DNA from: CAYQQR01 sp964420035
GTDB lineage: Bacteria > Bacteroidota > Bacteroidia > Bacteroidales > SM23-62
Reading direction: 5' to 3'
Length of the DNA: 64,000 nucleotides
Assembly (NCBI GenBank): GCA_964420035.1
Contig: CAYQQR010000004.1
Span: 1-64,000 of the forward strand
How positions within the stretch are numbered: position 1 is the first letter of the stretch; the number at the start of each line of letters is the position of its first letter. Below, one piece after another: positions 47,043 to 54,718 of the stretch. A program made the position numbers and the translations under genes. The notes under the pieces are model-generated. The model was not told where the DNA came from and did no database searches. It saw only the letters and a list, made by a program, of their open reading frames with translations.

Positions 47043-48353
47043 TTACCAGCGGGATTGTTCCATTATTTTATCAACGCGCTCCCTGTTCAGAGGTTCCAAT
47101 TCCTGTATCGGAGCATCTTTTTCAGGCCTGAACCGACCGAGCCAGGGTTCCGTGTAAAAGTGGGGATTCCCCATATTATTCTCTTCATAGCTGTTTTCAC
47201 CGTTAATATTGGCAGGGACACCTGTATAGAACTGAACATTATTATTGGTGATGTTATTGAATTTGCAGTCTTCCGCTTCATAGATCCCATCGATCATGGG
47301 TGCATGTCCGTCGGGCCAGTTGAAAAGTGCATTTCCGGTAACCTGGACGCTTTTGGTATCGGAATGCAGATATATCCCGTAAGCTTTGCCTTTGTCCCAG
47401 CCTTCCGTTGCATAATCGATAACACCTCCATTATCGATCACATTATTGCCCGAAATGGTTCCCCATACCACATTCTCGAATTCTATTCCATGTCCTTTGT
47501 TCCAGCAGAATATATTGCCGGTTATATTGGTTTCGTGTGCCCAATTACAATAAACTGCATTTTTATAACCTGCAAAAACCCGGCAACCGGTAATCAGATT
47601 GGAACAGGCTTGCTCATGTAAGTAAAATCCATGGCCCTTACATTGATATACAATATTTCCAACAAAATTATTGCAGACACTTCTCCATATTTCGAATCCG
47701 TGTCCGTCTTCTCCATAGCTCCTGCAATTGGCTACAAGGTTGGGGACTGCATCTCCTGCCCTTCCGGCCCAATAGCACCAGGAAAGACAAACCCCGGCAC
47801 TATCATTCCCTGAGGTCAGGCATGAATTAACCTCGCACATGGAGGAATTGTTCCGCAGCAAAATACCATATTGGCCGAAATCCCGTGAATAAACGCCCTG
47901 TATGGTACCCTGCATCACATCATCATAAATGATGCCCGAGCCTTTTGTCTTTCCTTCTAATCCCTGCAATGTAAGGTTGGATACCCTGACCTGGTCCTTC
48001 CCTTCAGCCAGGATCACTGCTTCACCGGTAAAATTTTCTGTTGGTTTCAGAACGGTTGACTGTCCACTGCCACGCATCACAACAAAACTCTTAAGATGGA
48101 CTGGGCTGTTCATAAGATACAATCCATCCGAAAGTTTTATTTCTCCTCCTTTTTTCTCATCGAGCAGTTCTATTGCTTTGTTAATGGCCAACGCGGCATC
48201 CTTCTCCCTGATGACCACTTTTCTGTCTATCTGCCCCCTTACTTCTACCATCCCATCATTCTGATAAACCCAATAAGGTTGACTGATCTGTGCACCAACT
48301 TCCAGCATAAGAAACAGTGCCAATAAAAATAAAATCCAGTTTTTTGCTTTCAT
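47043..48353 (-). CDS. Secreted beta-helix protein (paralogue 7)
   Basis: This 436-residue protein has a signal peptide (about 1-21, E-V-G-A-Q). It is the closest relative of 38881-40194: K-G-G-E-I-K-L-S-D-G-L-Y, P-N-L-V-A-N-C-R-S-Y-G-E-D-G-H-G-F-E, N-F-V-G-N-I-V-Y-Q-C-K-G-H, N-I-T-G-N-I-F-C-W-N-K-G-H-G-I and G-T-I-S-G-N-N-V-I-D-N-G-G. It follows an SDR gene by 28 nt and is the first exported protein of the long unit after the permease and cytosolic enzymes. Activity unknown. Confidence 0.82.
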   Translation of the reverse strand: MKAKNWILFLLALFLMLEVGAQISQPYWVYQNDGMVEVRGQIDRKVVIREKDAALAINKAIELLDEKKGGEIKLSDGLYLMNSPVHLKSFVVMRGSGQSTVLKPTENFTGEAVILAEGKDQVRVSNLTLQGLEGKTKGSGIIYDDVMQGTIQGVYSRDFGQYGILLRNNSSMCEVNSCLTSGNDSAGVCLSWCYWAGRAGDAVPNLVANCRSYGEDGHGFEIWRSVCNNFVGNIVYQCKGHGFYLHEQACSNLITGCRVFAGYKNAVYCNWAHETNITGNIFCWNKGHGIEFENVVWGTISGNNVIDNGGVIDYATEGWDKGKAYGIYLHSDTKSVQVTGNALFNWPDGHAPMIDGIYEAEDCKFNNITNNNVQFYTGVPANINGENSYEENNMGNPHFYTEPWLGRFRPEKDAPIQELEPLNRERVDKIMEQSRW

Positions 48354-48381
48354 ATCTATTAATTTATCTTATTAGTTTTTA

Positions 48382-49161
48382 TTAATCCATTATGAATCCG
48401 CCGGTTATATTCAGTGCCTGCCCGGTCATTGCACTGCTCTCATCTGAAGTCAGGAACAATATTACATCAGAGACTTCCCGTGGGGTAACAAAACGTTTCA
48501 TAGGTACGTTCTCCCATTCCTTGTGCATGTCCTCATGGGATTTTTTTTCCACCCTGGCATGCATTTCAACGATCTGTTCAATGCGGTCTCCTTCTATGGG
48601 ACCCGGGCAGACTGCATTAACACGAATATTATGATCTACAAGTTCAAGTGCCAGGGTTTGCGTAAATCCAAGCAGTGCCCACTTACTGCATACATAATCC
48701 GAGCGAAGGGGCAAACCTCTTTTTCCAACGTTACTGGACATGTTCACAATTTTACCTTCTCCATTCTTTATTAGAAATGGTATTAGTTCCCGGCAGACCA
48801 TCATGGTGCCGGTAAGATTTACTTTTAAGGTGTATTCCCAATCATAGAGTTTCATGTCTTTAACAAGACTGACCTTGCCGTTGAAACCCGCATTGTTGAC
48901 CAGAATATCCAATTTTCCGTTTAGTTTATTGCCAGCCTCTTTTGCCATTTTCTTGACTTCATCCTCTTTGCTTATATCACAGATTAAGTAATCACAACTA
49001 CCACCTTTATCTATGATCAGTTTCATTGTTTCATCCGGTTTTCTGCGATTTACCAGTAACACAAATGCCCCTTCCCTGGCAAAGCCAACAGCAATTTTTC
49101 TTCCTACACCTTCCGATGAACCGGTAACAATCACCTTCTTTTCTGCAAATCTTTTTTTCAT
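48382..49161 (-). CDS. Short-chain dehydrogenase/reductase (SDR copy 2)
   Basis: This 259-residue classical SDR has T-G-S-S-E-G-V-G (13-20), N-N-A-G near 89-92, Ser142/143, Tyr156 and Lys160 (Y-V-C-S-K). Arg39-Arg40 after strand 2 (V-N-R-R) suggest NADP(H), in contrast to Asp37 in copy 1. It lies 8 nt after the enolase-superfamily gene and next-but-one to the permease. Oxidation of the imported sugar, or of a keto-deoxy-acid produced by the dehydratase, would fit; known non-phosphorylative rhamnose and fucose pathways use SDRs at both steps. Confidence 0.88.
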   Translation of the reverse strand: MKKRFAEKKVIVTGSSEGVGRKIAVGFAREGAFVLLVNRRKPDETMKLIIDKGGSCDYLICDISKEDEVKKMAKEAGNKLNGKLDILVNNAGFNGKVSLVKDMKLYDWEYTLKVNLTGTMMVCRELIPFLIKNGEGKIVNMSSNVGKRGLPLRSDYVCSKWALLGFTQTLALELVDHNIRVNAVCPGPIEGDRIEQIVEMHARVEKKSHEDMHKEWENVPMKRFVTPREVSDVILFLTSDESSAMTGQALNITGGFIMD

Positions 49162-49169
49162 GGTTTTAT

Positions 49170-50369
49170 TTAAATTAAATGTTTTTGCATCCGACCCGGC
49201 TTGGTTAGATATTTTTCCAAAACCTTCATATCCAGGTCAATTCCCAGTCCAGGTCCATCCGGCACTTTCACAAAACCATCTTCTACACAAAAACCCTGAA
49301 CCAGTAACTTGTCCCTTAAGGGATTAAAATTTCTGTCATATTCGATCATAGGAGAATTCTCAGGTGCTATAGGAAATGCTGTCGGAGGAACCGGTGGTAA
49401 AGCGGCACAGAACTGCAATGCTGCAGCCAATGCAATACCGCTGCCCCAGCAATGAGGTATGAGTTGAACATGATGGGAAGAAGCCAGGGCCTCAATTCTC
49501 CTGACCTCAGTAAAACCTCCTGCACAACCAATGTTGGGTTGGATAATATCCAGACAGTCGTTCTTGAGCAATTCAAGATACCCAAATCGGGTAAATTCAT
49601 TTTCTCCGGCAGCAATGGCCATGTTTAAAGATTCCCTCAGTTTTTTATAGCCATACAAATCCTCCGGTAAAACGGGTTCTTCAAAAAAGAAAATATTATA
49701 CTCTTCGAGATTCTTCCCGATTCTTTTTGCTGTATGATAATTGTAAGCATGATTTGCATCCACCATTAGGAGCGGTTCCGGCCCAACAGCTTCCCTGATT
49801 TGGGCAATTCGCTCCGTATCTTCTTCAACATGCAGTAATCCTATTTTGCACTTCATTGCAGAAAATCCATCATCCATATGACGTTTTGCCTCTTCCTTAA
49901 GCTCGCCAAGACCTTTTTTATAGTTACCAACATCTTCTCTCCTGTAATAACATCCTGTTGCATAAGCCTTTATACGGTCCCTGAATGATCCGCCCAGTAG
50001 TTCATATATAGGTTTATTATAATGTTTGCCGGCAATATCCCATAATGCCATATCCAATCCGCTCATGGCTTCAATCCCGGTCGTCTTCCTGCCAAAATCC
50101 CTTATGTATCCGAACATGTCTTCCCACAAGACAGTAGTATTCAGGGGATTCTTATCTGCTAATCGCGGAGCTAATATAGACTTAACAAAAGTTTCTACCG
50201 GCTCTCCCGGACCGTATTGTCCGCATTCACCATAACCACTGATACCTATATCTGTATTAATCCTTACGATCAATGAATTGCGCTCGGGAAATTCACATTG
50301 AGAAGAATAAAATCCGTCCTTCCCAAGCGGCACCTTTAGCAAGAAAGTATCTACGCTTGTAATTTTCAT
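49170..50369 (-). CDS. Enolase-superfamily dehydratase/cycloisomerase, mandelate racemase subgroup
   Basis: This 399-residue protein has the capping domain and barrel of the MR/MLE family. Visible active-site residues are Lys173-x-Lys175, metal ligands Asp204 (V-D-A-N-H), Glu230 (F-F-E-E-P) and Glu256 (A-G-E), and His306 (I-P-H-C-W-G). This is the mandelate racemase subgroup, which dehydrates acid sugars. From memory the text around A-Y-A-T-G, I-E-Y-D-R-N-F-N-P and P-D-G-P-G-L-G-I is close to galactarolactone cycloisomerase of Agrobacterium, so both aldonate dehydration and lactone ring-opening are candidates. It follows the RhaT-like permease and precedes an SDR. Substrate unproven; L-rhamnonate or a uronic-acid-derived lactone would fit the locus. 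Confidence 0.85.
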   Translation of the reverse strand: MKITSVDTFLLKVPLGKDGFYSSQCEFPERNSLIVRINTDIGISGYGECGQYGPGEPVETFVKSILAPRLADKNPLNTTVLWEDMFGYIRDFGRKTTGIEAMSGLDMALWDIAGKHYNKPIYELLGGSFRDRIKAYATGCYYRREDVGNYKKGLGELKEEAKRHMDDGFSAMKCKIGLLHVEEDTERIAQIREAVGPEPLLMVDANHAYNYHTAKRIGKNLEEYNIFFFEEPVLPEDLYGYKKLRESLNMAIAAGENEFTRFGYLELLKNDCLDIIQPNIGCAGGFTEVRRIEALASSHHVQLIPHCWGSGIALAAALQFCAALPPVPPTAFPIAPENSPMIEYDRNFNPLRDKLLVQGFCVEDGFVKVPDGPGLGIDLDMKVLEKYLTKPGRMQKHLI

Positions 50370-50391
50370 GATAGAAAGGTTATTGATAAAC

Positions 50392-50416
50392 TACCTCGCG
50401 GCAGAGCCACGAGGTA
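50392..50416. repeat. AGA-centred palindrome 1
   Basis: The arms TACCTCGCGGC and GCCACGAGGTA (11 bp, one mismatch that becomes G-U in RNA) flank AGA. It lies in the 105-nt gap between the permease and the dehydratase gene. A second palindrome with the same AGA centre follows 24 nt later. It resembles a REP-like dispersed repeat. Confidence 0.55.
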
Positions 50417-50439
50417 TTAACAAAATTAATACTTCTTCT

Positions 50440-50454
50440 CGAAGCAGAGCTTCG
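50440..50454. repeat. AGA-centred palindrome 2
   Basis: CGAAGC-AGA-GCTTCG is a perfect 6-bp palindrome with the same AGA centre as palindrome 1. Both lie inside what otherwise looks like a single transcription unit, so they may be processing or attenuating hairpins, or inserted repeats. Confidence 0.5.
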
Positions 50455-50474
50455 GGGAACTAACCCCATAGAGA

Positions 50475-51506
50475 TTAGAGATATAAATTGGATAAACTAA
50501 CCAGTACTATAGCTATGATCAATATGCCAATGCCCTTATAAAGCTTTACGAATGCTTTTCGTCTGACATTCTGCCATTCGCCGCTCATGACCCCAAGAAT
50601 ATTGGCCGACATAATGGTTGCCGCCATAAACAAGGGCCAGCCCACAATCGGTCCGATACCCACCAGATACAATGCTATGGCTACGGTATATAAAACCATT
50701 CCCACCATGAACAGAACAGCCATCAGGATACCCAAACCGGAGTTCCTTGAGAAATTCCCCTTGAAAAAATTGGAAAAGGATTTATTCTTCAGAAAAAGAT
50801 AAATGCAATAAAGGGTGTTAACAATGAATCCCCCGATGAAATAAGGATACAACTGTGCATATCCAACATTATAAGGAGCAACCGTACCCAATTCTCTTAC
50901 ATGCTGCGAGATAGGCTGACCAAAGAATACGGCAAAATTTGTAGCCGGACAGAATATTGCTGCTACCAGGCAAACGATCAATCCAACCCGGAATGACACT
51001 TTTTTCATTAGGCGCTGGACATCCAAGCCTTCTTGATCGGTATCCCTAATCCTGCCTGCTGCGGAAACCTGGACAACACCAATTATAAGTACCAATAAAC
51101 CTACTACAAGAAAAATAAAAGCCTTTGGTGAAAAGCTTCCCTGGGGTAGGAAGAGTATCGGGAACAAAGTCCCGAATGCCGCATTCAATGCAGTTATTAT
51201 GGCAATTCCAAGTGCCATACCAAGATATTCTGCTCCCAATCCAAATAAGATCACTCCGATACCCCAGGCAATTCCGGAAAGAAAAACCAACCATAAGGTA
51301 AGTGTGTCCGTTTCACGGTAAATTTCGATCAATCTGGGTGTAGTTGCGAATGTCAGAATGGTTGGCAGTATAAGACAACAAAAAATGGTGAAAACGAACC
51401 AGCCATTTTCCCATTTCCAGTTCTTCATTAATTTCAGAGGATACACAAATGCTCCCTGAATGCCCCCTCCAAGGATTGCAAGTACTAATCCTAAGATTAC
51501 TTTCAT
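50475..51506 (-). CDS. rhaT: RhaT-family L-rhamnose:proton symporter-like permease
   Basis: This 343-residue inner-membrane protein has about ten hydrophobic segments and the length of E. coli RhaT (344). RhaT-like features are the N-terminal G-G-x-x-Q-G-A-F-V-Y-P-L-K near residues 14-26, W-G-I-G-V-I-L-F-G-L near 81, L-G-M-A-L-G-I near 95, and an E-W-x-N motif near 310. It should bring a deoxy sugar, probably L-rhamnose, into the cytosol. It is the first gene of the long minus-strand unit, and operator copy 3 lies 15-32 nt upstream of its start. Similarity to RhaT is moderate, so another monosaccharide is possible. Confidence 0.75.
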   Translation of the reverse strand: MKVILGLVLAILGGGIQGAFVYPLKLMKNWKWENGWFVFTIFCCLILPTILTFATTPRLIEIYRETDTLTLWLVFLSGIAWGIGVILFGLGAEYLGMALGIAIITALNAAFGTLFPILFLPQGSFSPKAFIFLVVGLLVLIIGVVQVSAAGRIRDTDQEGLDVQRLMKKVSFRVGLIVCLVAAIFCPATNFAVFFGQPISQHVRELGTVAPYNVGYAQLYPYFIGGFIVNTLYCIYLFLKNKSFSNFFKGNFSRNSGLGILMAVLFMVGMVLYTVAIALYLVGIGPIVGWPLFMAATIMSANILGVMSGEWQNVRRKAFVKLYKGIGILIIAIVLVSLSNLYL

Positions 51507-51520
51507 GTTAGCTTGTTTTA

Positions 51521-51538
51521 AGTTACCCCGTGGTAATT
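51521..51538. promoter_or_regulatory. Putative LacI-family operator, copy 3
   Basis: AGTTACCCCGTGGTAATT differs from copy 2 at one base. It lies in the 45-nt gap between the LacI regulator 2 stop and the permease start, where a bound repressor would block transcription into the 29-kb unit. An A+T-rich stretch upstream (51541-51560) may hold the promoter, but no good TAnnTTTG is seen. Confidence 0.7.
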
Positions 51539-51551
51539 GTATTTTAAAATT

Positions 51552-52559
51552 TTATCTGCACGATTCGCGTATAATCACCTTAGGTTCAAGAACCACATGC
51601 TCTACCTTGTTTTTATCCTTGTCATTTATTTGTTTTATCAACAGTGCTAAGGTCTGCCTGGCAATTTCTTCATGAGGCAGGTCCACCGTTGTAAGTTTTG
51701 GATCTACCAATCTACCGAGTTCAAGATTACCGTATCCAATGACCCCAAGTTCATCCGGTATCTTGATCCCCAGTTCTTCCGATGCCTTGTAGACACAGTT
51801 GGCAATAGAATCATTAAAACAAAAAACAAGATCGGGCCTGTTCTTTGACTTTAATAGTCGTTTCGCATTCTCAAAGCGCAATTCCTCTGAAAAACCACCT
51901 TCAATGATCCAGTCGGGATTCGGCTGTATCGAATGAGCATTAAGTGCATCAAAAAAGCCGTTTCTCCGTTCCCTTCCAATGTTGATATTGCTGTATCCTG
52001 CCAGATGTGCAGGATTTTTGTATCCTTTTGACAGAGCATAGGATACAATTTCCCGGGTTGCCCTTCTGTCATCGGTTGTCACATAACTAATTCTTTCGCT
52101 TTCAATGACCCTGTCAAAAAATACGACAGGCATACCGCGTTCCATAAGAGATAAATAGAACTTGTTATCTACGGAGTCCTGCGATATGTTGGCAATGATC
52201 CCCTCAACCCGCATGGAGAGCAAAGTGTTGATATTCCTGATCTCATTGCTTTTCTCCTCGAATGAGATCATCGGGATTACATTGTAGCCATTTTCGACTG
52301 CATACTTATAGATCAGTTCAACTAGAGATGAATGAAATGAGTGGGAGATTTTGGGAACGACCAGCCCAATTGTTTTTGTCTTGCGTGATGCAAGGTTCCT
52401 TGCATAAAAATTAGGAATATAACCCATTTCTTCAGCCATTGCCCTGACCTTGTCCTTTGTTTCATTTGAAACCTTCGGATGATCCTGCAATGCCTTGGTT
52501 ACGGTTTCCCTGGATACCTTGCAGGCTTTTGCAATATCGGCCTGTGTTATTTCCGGCAT
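51552..52559 (-). CDS. LacI-family transcriptional regulator (regulator 2)
   Basis: This 335-residue regulator starts at 52559 (M-P-E-I-T-Q-A-D-I-A-K); an in-frame extension to 52718 has no helix-turn-helix features and runs through the hairpin upstream. The LacI HTH occupies residues about 3-24 (C-K-V-S-R-E-T-V-T-K-A-L), followed by the hinge and a sugar-binding domain (T-I-G-L-V-V-P-K-I-S-H-S-F near 65; V-F-C-F-N-D-S-I-A-N near 240). It is a paralogue of 18899-19900. It is 45 nt upstream of rhaT on the same strand. A degenerate operator just before its start codon suggests autoregulation. Confidence 0.93.
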   Translation of the reverse strand: MPEITQADIAKACKVSRETVTKALQDHPKVSNETKDKVRAMAEEMGYIPNFYARNLASRKTKTIGLVVPKISHSFHSSLVELIYKYAVENGYNVIPMISFEEKSNEIRNINTLLSMRVEGIIANISQDSVDNKFYLSLMERGMPVVFFDRVIESERISYVTTDDRRATREIVSYALSKGYKNPAHLAGYSNINIGRERRNGFFDALNAHSIQPNPDWIIEGGFSEELRFENAKRLLKSKNRPDLVFCFNDSIANCVYKASEELGIKIPDELGVIGYGNLELGRLVDPKLTTVDLPHEEIARQTLALLIKQINDKDKNKVEHVVLEPKVIIRESCR

Positions 52560-52577
52560 AATTACCTCGTGTGAAAT
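52560..52577. promoter_or_regulatory. Degenerate operator-like site before LacI regulator 2
   Basis: AATTACCTCGTGTGAAAT keeps one full half-site (AATTACC) and the central CG of the operator motif, but the second half is decayed. It directly abuts the start codon. It may be an autoregulatory site or chance. Confidence 0.4.
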
Positions 52578-52671
52578 CTTTAGCAATAAACAAAGAATTA
52601 ATTTTAATTCCAAAAGAATTTTGCAGAATTCAAAAAAATATAAACTGAAATTTAAAAACAATAAATTCCGG

Positions 52672-52719
52672 ATTGCGGATTGCGGATTTTTATCAATCTT
52701 GTAATCCGTAATCCGCAAT
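52672..52719. repeat. 17-bp inverted repeat just upstream of the aldo/keto reductase
   Basis: The arms ATTGCGGATTGCGGATT (52672-52688) and AATCCGTAATCCGCAAT (52703-52719) pair over 17 bp with one G-U, around a 14-nt loop. The left arm contains a tandem GATTGCG word. The hairpin ends 3 nt before the start codon at 52723 and would occlude ribosome access, or it may mark a repeat insertion between two divergent genes. Confidence 0.65.
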
Positions 52720-52722
52720 ACT

Positions 52723-53718
52723 ATGAAAAACTACAAAGCTTCCGAGGACCGCTACGACAAAATGATCTTTAACCGGGTGGGGTTGAGCGGACTGAAACTG
52801 CCGGCCGTATCGCTGGGGCTGTGGCACAATTTCGGGGATATCGACGACATGGAAGAAGGCCGCAGGATCCTGCACAGGGCCTTCGACTCAGGTATCACCC
52901 ATTTCGACCTCGCCAATAACTACGGGACGCCTAATGGTTCGGCTGAAGAAAATTTCGGCAAGGTTCTCAACACGGAATTCAAACCATACCGCGACGAGAT
53001 GATCATTTCCTCCAAGGCCGGCTATTACATGTGGCCAGGGCCTTATGGCGACTGGGGATCCCGGAAATACCTCATGGCCAGCATCGATCAGAGTCTGAAA
53101 AGACTTGGACTGGATTATGTCGACATCTTTTACCACCACCGGCCTGACCCGGATACCCCCCTGGAAGAAACCATGGGCGCCCTTCATTCTATTGTGGAAA
53201 TGGGGAAGTCCCTGTATGTGGGCATATCCAATTATCCCCCTGAAAAAACAAGAGAGGCCGTCAAAATATTGCGGGAAATGGGAACCCCTTGCCTGATCCA
53301 CCAGTTCAGGTACAGCATGTTTGAAAGGAAACCGGAAGCAGGACTTTTACAGGTTTTTGAAGAAACAGGGATCGGAGGGATCGCTTTTTCCGCACTGGCA
53401 CAGGGCCTTCTTACGGATAAATACCTGGAGGGGATCCCGAAAGGTTCCAGGGCCGACCAAAAGCATATTCCTTTTCTTACCAGCGACCATGTTACCCCCG
53501 AAATAATTGAAAAAGTCAGGAAACTTAATGAACTTGCAGAACAGCGCGGTCAGGAACTTTCCCAGATGGCTCTGGGCTGGGTGCTCCGGCAGCCAGCCGT
53601 TGCATCGGTACTGATCGGGGTCAGCAGCAACAAACAACTGGAAAAAAACCTGGCCTGCCTGGAGAATCCCGATTTTACCGAAGATGAATTGAAACAGATC
53701 AACAGGATACTCGAATAG
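52723..53718 (+). CDS. Aldo/keto reductase, YghZ-like
   Basis: This 331-residue protein matches the YghZ/L-glyceraldehyde-3-phosphate reductase group: L-P-A-V-S-L-G-L-W-H-N-F-G, T-H-F-D-L-A-N-N-Y-G with catalytic Asp and Tyr, S-K-A-G-Y near 83 with the catalytic Lys, and Y-H-H-R-P-D with the catalytic His. The C-terminus has the NADPH-site text S-V-L-I-G-V-S-S. The start at 52723 is kept because E. coli YghZ has a comparable N-terminal extension; Met14 (52762) is an alternative. Close to the rhamnose genes, it could reduce L-lactaldehyde or a similar aldehyde. That assignment is contextual. Confidence 0.88.
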   Translation: MKNYKASEDRYDKMIFNRVGLSGLKLPAVSLGLWHNFGDIDDMEEGRRILHRAFDSGITHFDLANNYGTPNGSAEENFGKVLNTEFKPYRDEMIISSKAGYYMWPGPYGDWGSRKYLMASIDQSLKRLGLDYVDIFYHHRPDPDTPLEETMGALHSIVEMGKSLYVGISNYPPEKTREAVKILREMGTPCLIHQFRYSMFERKPEAGLLQVFEETGIGGIAFSALAQGLLTDKYLEGIPKGSRADQKHIPFLTSDHVTPEIIEKVRKLNELAEQRGQELSQMALGWVLRQPAVASVLIGVSSNKQLEKNLACLENPDFTEDELKQINRILE

Positions 53719-53719
53719 C

Positions 53720-54718
53720 ATGGAAAAAACTTTTGTTACCCACTGGGGCATCATCGGAGCCGGGCACATCGCGCGGAAATTCGCTGATGCCCTTTCTGCA
53801 GCACCCGGCGCCAAACTCCATGCTATCGCTTCCCAGGATATCCAGCGGGCAGAAGCCTATGCTGAGGAATGTAATGTCCCCCATGCCGTGGGAAGCCACA
53901 AAGAGATCCTGGATATCCCTGAAATAGATATCGTCTATATAGCCACCACCCATAATTTCCATCACCGGGACAGCAAACTCTGCCTGGAAGCCGGGTTACC
54001 GGTATTGTGCGAAAAACCCTTTACCCTGAGACTGGACGAACTGGAAGACCTGGTGGACATTGCCCGCAGGAAAAAGCTCTTCCTGATGGAAGCTATGTGG
54101 ACCCGCTTTTTACCGACCATCGACAAGGTACTGGAATTGATCCGTGAAGATAAACTGGGTAAGATCCAGGTAGTTCGGGCCGATTTCGGGATGCACCGGG
54201 AATTCGACCCGGAACACCGGCTCTTCAACAAGGCCCTGGGAGGAGGCAGCCTGATGGATATCGGGGTTTACCCCCTGTTCCTGGCCCTTTTGTTGAATGG
54301 TATGCCGCAAGAGGTGAATGCCGTGGCCCATTTCGGTCTGACCGGCGTGGATGAAAGCTGTGTGATGAACCTGAAACATCCCAATGGTGTGGTATCCGGA
54401 CTGCAAACCACCTTCCTGGCCAATACCCCCTGCGAAGCGGAGATCTTCGGTGAAAAAGGAAGCATCAAGATCAATTCAAAATGGTATGCTCCCTCCTGTG
54501 TCACCTTTCATCCGAGAAAGGGCCAGGAACAGGAGTTCAAATTCGAATACCTGGGCAACGGCTATCACCTGGAAGCCATCGAAGCCATGGAATGCCTGAG
54601 AAAAGGAATGACAGAAAGCAAAAAACTTCCTTTATCCTTTTCCCTGGACCTCATGCGGCTGGTGGAAAAAGTCAAAAAAGAGATCAACCTGGAATATCAT
54701 CCTGAAGAATTGATCTAA
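53720..54718 (+). CDS. Gfo/Idh/MocA-family oxidoreductase
   Basis: This 332-residue protein has an N-terminal Rossmann fold (G-I-I-G-A-G-H-I-A-R-K, residues 9-19), the family E-K-P motif (C-E-K-P-F-T-L near 97) and G-G-S-L-M-D-I-G-V-Y-P near 175. The pattern M-E-A-M-W-T-R-F-L-P resembles dihydrodiol/D-xylose dehydrogenase-type members. It begins 1 nt after the aldo/keto reductase stop, so the two are co-transcribed. Its stop overlaps that of rhaA by 4 nt (convergent, 54715-54718). It probably oxidises a sugar or cyclitol with NAD(P); the substrate is not evident. Confidence 0.88.
   Translation: MEKTFVTHWGIIGAGHIARKFADALSAAPGAKLHAIASQDIQRAEAYAEECNVPHAVGSHKEILDIPEIDIVYIATTHNFHHRDSKLCLEAGLPVLCEKPFTLRLDELEDLVDIARRKKLFLMEAMWTRFLPTIDKVLELIREDKLGKIQVVRADFGMHREFDPEHRLFNKALGGGSLMDIGVYPLFLALLLNGMPQEVNAVAHFGLTGVDESCVMNLKHPNGVVSGLQTTFLANTPCEAEIFGEKGSIKINSKWYAPSCVTFHPRKGQEQEFKFEYLGNGYHLEAIEAMECLRKGMTESKKLPLSFSLDLMRLVEKVKKEINLEYHPEELI

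Noticed and set aside
53347..53814. Antisense frames opposite the aldo/keto reductase and Gfo/Idh/MocA genes
   Set aside because: They are favoured by the G+C-rich codon pattern of the sense genes and show no family features.
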